A stretch of DNA of 11,642 bases from RGIG5327 sp045612485 (GTDB lineage: Bacteria > Verrucomicrobiota > Lentisphaeria > Victivallales > UBA1829), in the NCBI GenBank assembly GCA_045612485.1, contig JAZKZE010000006.1, positions 1 to 11,642 of the forward strand, read 5' to 3'. Shown piece by piece: positions 6,706 to 11,642 of this stretch (within the stretch, counting starts at the first letter, position 1; every line of letters begins with the position of its first letter). The translations under genes were made by a program, and so were the position numbers. The notes under the pieces were generated by a model. That model saw only the letters and a list, made by a program, of their open reading frames with translations, was not told where the DNA came from and ran no database searches.

Positions 6706-8835
6706 TCAGTAAGGTGTTTGAGGATTTTTCATTACAAAGGCGGGATCTTCTTCCAGAAATTCCGCAGTAAAATATTCTCTTTTATCTTCCGGGATGTTTT
6801 CCATATAGAAAATCTCTTTTTCCTCATTGCCGTTCAAAAATATATTTTCTCCGTTCAACAGGAAAGAAAATTCCTTTTCCGTAAGATTGAGAAGCGTTGC
6901 TTTCCCGGCTTTTCCCGTAAACGCATACTGCATGGGAGCAGTCTTTGTAAAATCTGTCAGCAGCTCTTCCGGGAACAGAAGGACTCCTTCATCTGTCATA
7001 TAAATGATCCTGAATTCATTCGGGGCAAGCAAAAGATGCTTTTTTAATAATTTTCCATTGGAAACGAAACGCACATCCCCATACAGGTCACTATCCAGAT
7101 TCAAACAGTAGATCACCTTTCCGAAATCTGTACGGTATATTGCATAGCGGACAGTATCAGGAGTGATCAGTTCAAAATCCCCTCTGTGGGCGCGGACTGC
7201 ACTTCGGACAAGATTTTCTCCGAAGGCACGCAATCCGTCTGCTCCGGGTTTTGTTGTTGTGGTAACGGTAAGAACCATACCTTTTCCCAGGGCGTGTTCC
7301 ACAACTATGGGATGATTGCCGAGATCTTCCAGAGTATCTCTTACTTTTGTTGTCAGACCAGCAAGAACTTTTGCATTTTGTGTTGTAAGATTGATCTCCA
7401 CTTCCTGTATATTGCCTATGAAATACGGATCGCATCTAAGCCCTTTATCTGCAAAACTGTACACGGCAAAAGAGGATTTGACGGCATATTTTATTCCCCT
7501 GACATCTTCCTTTACCATTTTGCCAGCCCGGAATCCGCACAGGGCGGAAAGATCGCCGTTATTGTAAAGTTTTACCGGATCACCTCTGCGTTCAGCTGTA
7601 TCGAAGTGGGAAAGATAAATCACAAGATGTCCGCCGTTTTCCACATAGGAAATCAATTTTTCATACAGGGAAGCATCCATTCTGTTGCTGCCGGTAAAGA
7701 GGATGAGTTTATACCGGGAAAAATCAGCATCAGGGCAGGTGATATCCAGTTGACCGCAGGGCGGATTGCCGCTGAAATCAAATTCTCCCGCAATATTGGC
7801 ATGGAAAAAATCTTCCCGTTTGAAGAGAGCATCATATAATTTCCAGCCCTTTTCCGCATCTGAAGACTCCCACTCTTTTCCGTTTTCATATTGTCCCCAT
7901 GAATAGGGATTCCAGATTCCCGGGTGTCCGTCATCCTGACCCAGCATCATGGCGCAGGGACATTCCGGCCCGGAGCGGCTGCGGGTATGAATCTTGCTTA
8001 ATGCGTAAAGTGTACGCAATTCTTTTCTGGCAAGACGCATTTCTTCTGTATTGAACGCGTATTCTTTTGCGTGCGGCAATGCGTATTTAAGATGTCCCGA
8101 TTCCGGAAAAATAAATTCGGCTCCGGAAAGATAGGAGAGATAAAGAGAATCATGCCATCTTTTCAGCCACAGGGCATCCAGCTGAAATCCGCCGTACCAT
8201 TCCATGGCGATATGGACTCCCCAGAGCATATCTTTTACTTTCGCCGCTCCCCGGATGGCGGAAAGGGTTATCAGGGGATCGCCGGGCAGCAGTTCCAGAC
8301 ACAATCCGTCAATGCCTGCTTCCGTATGGTAGGAAAACTGAATACTGGATTCCACATTGAAAAGCGGCAGATCAGCAATCTTTTCCCGTTCATATTTCAA
8401 TTCGCTTTTCAGATAATCCACATAAACTTTGTGTGCTTCCTGTTCATTTTTGCAAGGCGGCAGATTCAGATAATTATTAGCCTGTGCCTTTATTGTATAT
8501 TCCTTCGGCCAGTAGCAGAGACCTCCGCACTCACCAATGGCATATCTTCCCAGAAAATATTCACCGCCTTCTGCGGCGATGCGCTCGATATCTTCTTTGG
8601 AAAGGGCGTCGTTGCGCCAGCGGGTATGATTGCCCCGGTGAATGATCTCACTTAAAAGGACATAGATTTTATTTTCTTTGCAATGACGCATGAAAAGGAG
8701 GCTCTCTTCCAATGTTTCCGGAAGAAAGGTAAGAACAATATTTCCCAGACGCAATTTCCTGAAATCCTGTAATGTGTCAAGTCCATTCCAGATGGACGCA
8801 CCCACCAGGGGAAGTGGCATTGTCTTTTTATCCAT
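6706..8835 (-). CDS. Glycosidase-like protein: TIM barrel plus glutamine-amidotransferase-like domain
   Basis: This 709-residue protein resembles the GH42/GH-A beta-galactosidase layout but matches no family I can name with certainty. Residues about 8-280 look like a (beta/alpha)8 barrel: GECGG (E102), NVESS (E162), AMEWYGG (E212) and FIFPESG (E245) end predicted strands. E162 and E245 are the likeliest acid/base and nucleophile, by inference. Residues about 365-545 look like a GATase-I-type domain (YKLILFTGSN, then ENGGHLVIYLSH), as in the trimerisation domain of GH42 enzymes. Residues about 555-709 are beta-rich. There is no signal peptide, so it would act on imported oligosaccharides or glycosides. 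AAAAAGG ends 7 nt before the ATG at 8835; Met6 is a weaker choice. It is a single-gene unit with its own promoter and shares a terminator with the facing gene. It could also be a catalytically altered barrel. Confidence 0.7.
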   Translation of the reverse strand: MDKKTMPLPLVGASIWNGLDTLQDFRKLRLGNIVLTFLPETLEESLLFMRHCKENKIYVLLSEIIHRGNHTRWRNDALSKEDIERIAAEGGEYFLGRYAIGECGGLCYWPKEYTIKAQANNYLNLPPCKNEQEAHKVYVDYLKSELKYEREKIADLPLFNVESSIQFSYHTEAGIDGLCLELLPGDPLITLSAIRGAAKVKDMLWGVHIAMEWYGGFQLDALWLKRWHDSLYLSYLSGAEFIFPESGHLKYALPHAKEYAFNTEEMRLARKELRTLYALSKIHTRSRSGPECPCAMMLGQDDGHPGIWNPYSWGQYENGKEWESSDAEKGWKLYDALFKREDFFHANIAGEFDFSGNPPCGQLDITCPDADFSRYKLILFTGSNRMDASLYEKLISYVENGGHLVIYLSHFDTAERRGDPVKLYNNGDLSALCGFRAGKMVKEDVRGIKYAVKSSFAVYSFADKGLRCDPYFIGNIQEVEINLTTQNAKVLAGLTTKVRDTLEDLGNHPIVVEHALGKGMVLTVTTTTKPGADGLRAFGENLVRSAVRAHRGDFELITPDTVRYAIYRTDFGKVIYCLNLDSDLYGDVRFVSNGKLLKKHLLLAPNEFRIIYMTDEGVLLFPEELLTDFTKTAPMQYAFTGKAGKATLLNLTEKEFSFLLNGENIFLNGNEEKEIFYMENIPEDKREYFTAEFLEEDPAFVMKNPQTPY

Positions 8836-8891
8836 GTGTATTCCTTTTTGTGAAATGTTTGAATAATGGTGCGGAAATAAGTTTCTTGTAT

Positions 8892-8920
8892 AATATAACC
8901 GACATACATTATAAAGTCAA
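8892..8920 (-). promoter_or_regulatory. Promoter for the glycosidase-like gene
   Basis: On the minus strand TTGACT (8915-8920) and TATATT (8892-8897) are spaced exactly 17 bp, each matching consensus at 5 of 6 positions. The predicted leader before the ATG at 8835 is about 50 nt. Confidence 0.75.
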
Positions 8921-8922
8921 AT

Positions 8923-8957
8923 CCGGACCAGCTGGATCGGGAAAGAAAACTGGATCG
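8923..8957. promoter_or_regulatory. Possible operator: palindrome and repeated CTGGATCG upstream of -35
   Basis: The sequence CCG-N2-CCAGCTGG-N2-CGG (8923-8940) is symmetric at 14 of 18 positions and ends 2 bp upstream of the -35 box of the glycosidase-like gene. Its right half, CTGGATCG (8932-8939), recurs exactly at 8950-8957, 18 bp away, and the left half reads CTGGTCCG in inverted orientation. The position just upstream of -35 suits an activator better than a repressor. No regulator gene lies in the window. Confidence 0.4.
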
Positions 8958-9001
8958 TAAATACAGATAAGTAAAAGGCAGATGAAAAATGGAAAATAAG
9001 C

Positions 9002-9045
9002 AAAAAAACACACCCTGAAAGTATGATGTGCTTTCAAGGTGTGTT
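9002..9045 (-). terminator. Terminator of the rubrerythrin gene
   Basis: AACACACC (9007-9014) and TGAAAG (9016-9021) pair with CTTTCA (9031-9036) and GGTGTGTT (9038-9045), a 14-bp stem with one mismatch and a 9-nt loop. On the minus strand it is followed by a T-run. It lies about 40 nt beyond the rubrerythrin stop and isolates that gene from the glycosidase-like gene. Confidence 0.9.
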
Positions 9046-9086
9046 ATATTTTGATTTCTGAATATTTTTCAGGAAAGAGACAGAAA

Positions 9087-9620
9087 TCAATAGTTTTTGG
9101 CTTCCAGTTCAAAGTAGGCTTTGGGATGTTTGCATACCGGGCACATTTCAGGGGCTTTGGGACCCACATGGATGTGCCCGCAGTTGCGGCATTCCCAGGG
9201 GTTGTCGCCGATGCGTACCCAGACTTCACCGGATTCCAGATTGGCAATAAGTTTGCGGTAACGTTCTTCGTGACGCTTTTCGATTTCTGCTACTTTGGCA
9301 AGCTGGATGGAAAGTTCGGTGAAACCTTCTCTGGCAGCTTCTTCGGAGAAGTTTTTGTACATTTCGGTCCATTCTTCATGTTCACCGGCAGCTGCGGCAA
9401 GAAGATTGGCTTTGGTATCTCCGATCCCGCCCAGAGCTTTGAACCAGAGTTTTGCGTGTTCTTTTTCGTTGTTGGCAGTCTGTTCAAAGATCGCAGCGAT
9501 CTGTTCATAACCTTCTTTGCGGGCAACGCTGGCAAAATAGGTGTATTTGTTGCGTGCCTGGGATTCCCCTGCGAAAGCGTAAGCGAGATTGGCGGCGGTT
9601 TTGCTGTCTTTGAATTCCAT
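9087..9620 (-). CDS. rbr: Rubrerythrin (peroxide-reducing diiron protein)
   Basis: Rubrerythrin is a cytoplasmic enzyme of anaerobes that reduces hydrogen peroxide to water with electrons from rubredoxin or ferredoxin. The 177-residue product has a four-helix ferritin-like domain (about 1-135) with ligand motifs E19 (GESQARNKY), E52-x2-H55 (NEKEH), a Glu-rich helix around 93-98, and E114-x2-H117 (EIEKRHE). A C-terminal rubredoxin-like FeS4 domain follows, with C144-x2-C147 and C160-x2-C163. Both parts are complete, and the length is near that of classical rubrerythrins. A consensus Shine-Dalgarno AAGGAGG (9626-9632) lies 5 nt before the ATG, suggesting strong translation, and codon choice looks biased as in highly expressed genes. 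It is monocistronic, with its own terminator, and is divergent from the 2-oxoacid oxidoreductase operon. Confidence 0.97.
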   Translation of the reverse strand: MEFKDSKTAANLAYAFAGESQARNKYTYFASVARKEGYEQIAAIFEQTANNEKEHAKLWFKALGGIGDTKANLLAAAAGEHEEWTEMYKNFSEEAAREGFTELSIQLAKVAEIEKRHEERYRKLIANLESGEVWVRIGDNPWECRNCGHIHVGPKAPEMCPVCKHPKAYFELEAKNY

Positions 9621-9709
9621 AGATTCCTCCTTAGTTGTTTTTTTATTATTTCTCCGGCAGATGTCAGTAAATTAAAATGAAAACATCCCCTCTTGAAATC
9701 TGGTAAGTG

Positions 9710-9738
9710 AATATACCATAAAAAAGAAAAGAATACAA
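9710..9738 (-). promoter_or_regulatory. Promoter for rubrerythrin (extended -10)
   Basis: On the minus strand an extended -10 element TGGTATATT (hexamer at 9710-9715) is preceded, 17 bp upstream, by TTGTAT (9733-9738), a weak -35 (3/6). The TG motif compensates for this. The predicted leader to the ATG at 9620 is about 80 nt. I see no obvious PerR-type box. Confidence 0.5.
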
Positions 9739-9825
9739 ACGGCGTTTTATATTTTTTTGATATTTTTTGTAAAGCAAGCGGCAGGAAAGTGCAAATTTTG
9801 CTCTTCTGAATGAAATTATTTGAAG

Positions 9826-9859
9826 AAAAATCACAAAAAATCAAAAAAAACTGGAAAAA
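9826..9859. promoter_or_regulatory. Phased A-tracts upstream of the oxidoreductase operon
   Basis: Four runs of A (9826-9830, 9835-9840, 9843-9850 and 9855-9859) have centres about 9 to 10.5 bp apart, close to one helical turn. Such phasing bends DNA and can act as an UP-like activating element for the promoter immediately downstream. Confidence 0.45.
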
Positions 9860-9880
9860 TTTTCCTTACCCGTGTATATT
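9852..9880 (+). promoter_or_regulatory. Promoter for the 2-oxoacid:ferredoxin oxidoreductase operon
   Basis: TATATT (9875-9880), with TG immediately before it, lies 17 bp after TGGAAA (9852-9857, 4/6 match to the -35). The -35 box overlaps a small palindrome, GGAAAA-A-TTTTCC (9853-9865). The ATG at 9912 is about 31 bp beyond the -10. TATAAA at 9880-9885 is a possible alternative -10. Confidence 0.5.
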
Positions 9881-9911
9881 ATAAAATCTATCATTAACCG
9901 GAGTAAAGAAA

Positions 9912-10142
9912 ATGAGTGCAAAAAAATTTGAGATCCGCATCAGCAGCGAAGAATGTAAAGGCTGCAGAAGATGCGTGAGTGCTTGCCCGAAGAAACTCAT
10001 TTCGGTGGGTAAGGTTATCAACAAACAGGGGTATTTTGCTGTTACAGCGGAAGAACCCGGAAACTGTATCGGCTGCGGGTCCTGTTTCTATCAGTGTCCT
10101 GAACCCGGTGCCATCACGATCGTTGAGATCACAGAAGATTGA
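9912..10142 (+). CDS. korD: Ferredoxin-type delta subunit of 2-oxoacid:ferredoxin oxidoreductase
   Basis: This 76-residue protein carries two [4Fe-4S] sites. The first is C15-x2-C18-x2-C21-x3-C25-P, the second C52-x2-C55-x2-C58-x3-C62-P, the classical bacterial 2[4Fe-4S] ferredoxin pattern. It is likely the electron-transfer subunit of the enzyme encoded by the next genes, accepting electrons from the TPP site in the cytoplasm. A GGAG site (9900-9903) lies 8 nt before the ATG. Its stop codon overlaps the ribosome binding site of the next gene, so translation is probably coupled. The subunit role comes mainly from position; by sequence alone it could be a free ferredoxin. The symbol follows the 2-oxoglutarate enzyme; vorD or oorD would be equally apt. 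Confidence 0.88.
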   Translation: MSAKKFEIRISSEECKGCRRCVSACPKKLISVGKVINKQGYFAVTAEEPGNCIGCGSCFYQCPEPGAITIVEITED

Positions 10143-10145
10143 GGT
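10141..10145 (+). promoter_or_regulatory. Ribosome binding site deciding the alpha-subunit start
   Basis: GAGGT overlaps the ferredoxin stop codon (TGA 10140-10142). It abuts the first ATG (10146) but is 6 nt from the in-frame ATG at 10152, so initiation at 10152 is favoured. Confidence 0.6.
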
Positions 10146-10151
10146 ATGACG

Positions 10152-11225
10152 ATGGAATTGAACAACAGACTTCTTCTGAAAGGGAACGAAGCGGCTGTTT
10201 ACGGTGCATTGCTTGCCGGATGCGACAGTTATTTCGGATATCCCATCACCCCTGCAAGTGAAGTTGCCCAGACTGCGGCACTTCTTTTCCCCAAACTCAA
10301 CCGTGTGTTCATTCAGGCGGAATCCGAGATCGGGGCTATCAATATGGTCATCGGCGGTTCCGCCTCCGGACGCAGAGTGATGACTGCCAGTTCCGGACTG
10401 GGGATCAGTCTCAAACAGGAAGGAATGAGCTATCTTGCTGCTTATGAACTTCCTGCTGTTATTGTTGACGTGACCCGCGGCGGTCCCGGTCTGGGAAATA
10501 TCGGTCCTGAACAGTCTGACTACTTCCAGCTGGTCAAAGGCGGCGGACACGGCTCTTATAAGTGCCTTGTGTTCACCCCCAACTGCGCCCAGGAAATGTG
10601 CGATATGACAATGGAAGCCTTCCGTATGGCTGAAAAATACCGTATGCCTGCCTATGTTATGGCTGACGGTGTGATCGGTCAGATGATGGAATCCCTCACA
10701 CTTCCCGAACCTGTGAAGTATGATTATGATCCTGAATGGAAAATGGGGCGTGTCGTAAACGGGGAAGCCAATATCCATACTTCTATTTATATGGAATATG
10801 ATGACCTTGAAGCATTGAACCACAAGCTTCAGGCAAAATACAAACTCATCCAGGAAACCGAACAGAGATGTGAAGAACTGGAAACCGAAGATGCGGAACT
10901 TGTGATCGTTGCATACGGTATCTGTTCCCGCGTTGCTTCCGGTGTTGTTTCTATTCTCCGCAAGGAAGGATTGAAAGTGGGATTGGTCCGTCCCCAGATG
11001 GTGTTCCCGTTCCCCTCCGATACTTTGCAGAAACTGGTGAACAAAGGCAATGTGAAGACTTTTGTAAGTCTGGAAATGTCTGCCGGTCAGATGATCGAAG
11101 ATATCCGCCTTGCCATCGAATGCAAACGCCCTGTGCATCTCTGCAACAGAATGGGCGGACATATTCCCAACTGTGATGACGTCTGCGATGCCGTCCGTAA
11201 AATCTATAATGAGGTGGCAAAATGA
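10152..11225 (+). CDS. korA: 2-oxoacid:ferredoxin oxidoreductase, alpha subunit (KorA/VorB type)
   Basis: The alpha subunit forms the substrate and TPP pyrimidine-binding part of the enzyme that converts a 2-oxoacid, CoA and oxidised ferredoxin to acyl-CoA, CO2 and reduced ferredoxin. The protein (357 residues from ATG 10152) begins with the family signature LKGNEAAVYGALLAGC, then FGYPITPASE, a Glu-rich segment QAESEIGA (an activating Glu is expected here), SSGLGISLKQEG and RGGPGLGNIGPEQ. The second half includes the transketolase C-terminal-like part (IVAYGICSRVA, then GLVRPQMVFPFP). The length fits the free alpha subunit without a fused gamma domain, so a separate gamma gene is expected downstream. 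Codons are strongly biased, often C-ending. The sequence suits 2-oxoglutarate (KorA) or branched-chain 2-oxoacid (VorB) enzymes; I cannot separate them. An ATG at 10146 would add two residues. The stop overlaps the next start as ATGA. Confidence 0.93.
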   Translation: MELNNRLLLKGNEAAVYGALLAGCDSYFGYPITPASEVAQTAALLFPKLNRVFIQAESEIGAINMVIGGSASGRRVMTASSGLGISLKQEGMSYLAAYELPAVIVDVTRGGPGLGNIGPEQSDYFQLVKGGGHGSYKCLVFTPNCAQEMCDMTMEAFRMAEKYRMPAYVMADGVIGQMMESLTLPEPVKYDYDPEWKMGRVVNGEANIHTSIYMEYDDLEALNHKLQAKYKLIQETEQRCEELETEDAELVIVAYGICSRVASGVVSILRKEGLKVGLVRPQMVFPFPSDTLQKLVNKGNVKTFVSLEMSAGQMIEDIRLAIECKRPVHLCNRMGGHIPNCDDVCDAVRKIYNEVAK

Positions 11226-11642
11226 GTGAAAAAGTAAAATTCGGCAGAAGTCCGGTCTTTTTTGAATCCTTCAACCGCAAACCCGGTGTTGCAAAGAAAA
11301 ATATGCACTACTGTCCCGGATGCGGTCACGGAATATTGCACAAACTGATTGCGGAAGCTATTGATTTCCACGGTATCCAGAAAGATACCATGTTCATTGC
11401 TCCCGTAGGCTGTGCTGTGTTCTCCTACTACTATTTCAACTGCGGAAGTATCTCTGTTCCCCACGGCCGTGCGCCTGCCGTCGGTACCGGGATCGCCCGT
11501 TCCCAGCCGGATTCCTATGTGATCTCCTATCAGGGGGACGGTGACCTGGGCGCTATTGGTTTCAATGAATTCATCCAGGCTGCCAACCGCGGTGAAAAGA
11601 TCACTGTATTCTTTGTAAATAACTCCAACTATGGTATGACCG
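11222..11642 (+). CDS. korB: 2-oxoacid:ferredoxin oxidoreductase, beta subunit, partial
   Basis: I translated this partial gene by hand: it starts at ATG 11222, overlapping the alpha stop by 4 nt, and runs off the right edge after 140 codons. The beta subunit binds thiamine diphosphate and a [4Fe-4S] cluster. CPGCGHG at 31-37 supplies two cysteines, and C64 (VGC) may add another. The TPP motif is GDGDLGAIG at 105-113, followed by VNNSNYGMT at 132-140, the canonical GDG-to-NN spacing. HGRAPAVGTGIARS (81-94) is a conserved segment of this family. A GAGGTGG site (11211-11217) precedes the start, so translation is coupled to the alpha subunit. The missing C-terminal half should carry the remaining cluster ligand. 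2-oxoglutarate versus branched-chain substrate cannot be decided from this fragment. Confidence 0.93.
   Translation, partial: MSEKVKFGRSPVFFESFNRKPGVAKKNMHYCPGCGHGILHKLIAEAIDFHGIQKDTMFIAPVGCAVFSYYYFNCGSISVPHGRAPAVGTGIARSQPDSYVISYQGDGDLGAIGFNEFIQAANRGEKITVFFVNNSNYGMT

Noticed and set aside
7186..8655. Plus-strand open frames (217 and 194 codons) opposite the glycosidase-like gene
   Set aside because: Both lie inside a longer, better-supported minus-strand gene with its own promoter and ribosome binding site; their products are cysteine- and phenylalanine-rich without motifs.
9039..9680. Plus-strand open frame of 213 codons opposite rubrerythrin
   Set aside because: The product is a repetitive F- and G-rich sequence, typical of the reverse reading of Glu/Ala-rich helices; rubrerythrin is unambiguous on the other strand.
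9894..11162. Long open frame (422 codons) on the minus strand opposite the oxidoreductase operon
   Set aside because: It spans the ferredoxin gene and most of the alpha subunit gene, is rich in H, F and S, and shows no family motif. Strong codon bias in the real genes explains the lack of stops.

Overview
The window looks like a core chromosomal segment from a strictly anaerobic bacterium. The evidence is a ferredoxin-dependent 2-oxoacid oxidoreductase operon next to a rubrerythrin, moderately AT-rich DNA, clear Shine-Dalgarno sites and sigma70-type promoters. The gene mix suggests the PVC group, perhaps a Lentisphaerota/Victivallales-like gut or sediment anaerobe: a secreted coiled-coil protein, a cytoplasmic-looking purple-acid-phosphatase-like enzyme with a sugar-binding-like N-terminus, and an unusual glycosidase-like protein. 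This placement is inference; no rRNA or other marker fixes it. I see no tRNA, rRNA, CRISPR array, insertion sequence, phage gene or attachment site.

Layout. Positions 1-1058 (minus) hold the N-terminal 352 residues of an exported coiled-coil protein that runs off the left edge. Positions 1272-4725 (minus) form a housekeeping cluster read rimO - pgsA - hflX: ribosomal protein S12 methylthiolation, phosphatidylglycerol-phosphate synthesis and a ribosome-associated GTPase. A short intergenic region (4726-4910) carries divergent promoters, one for this cluster and one for the plus-strand metallophosphoesterase gene at 4911-6623. That gene converges on a minus-strand glycosidase-like gene (6706-8835), and a strong bidirectional hairpin terminator lies between them. 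The glycosidase-like gene has its own well-formed promoter with a palindrome just upstream that may be an operator. Rubrerythrin (9087-9620, minus) follows, closed by its own terminator. Divergent from it is a plus-strand operon (9912 to the right edge): a two-cluster ferredoxin subunit, the alpha subunit and the start of the TPP-binding beta subunit of a 2-oxoacid:ferredoxin oxidoreductase (Kor/Vor type).

How they work together. The oxidoreductase decarboxylates a 2-oxoacid (2-oxoglutarate or a branched-chain 2-oxoacid) to an acyl-CoA and passes electrons to ferredoxin. Rubrerythrin, transcribed away from the same AT-rich region, removes peroxide that would damage such Fe-S enzymes. The two convergent genes in the middle may both act on carbohydrate- or phospho-compounds, but nothing in the sequence proves a shared pathway.

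I did not find a convincing undescribed multi-gene system. The most interesting items are the domain architectures of the two middle genes, the operator-like repeats at 8923-8957, a recurrent TATATT -10 element with 17-bp spacing at four promoters, and phased A-tracts before the oxidoreductase operon.
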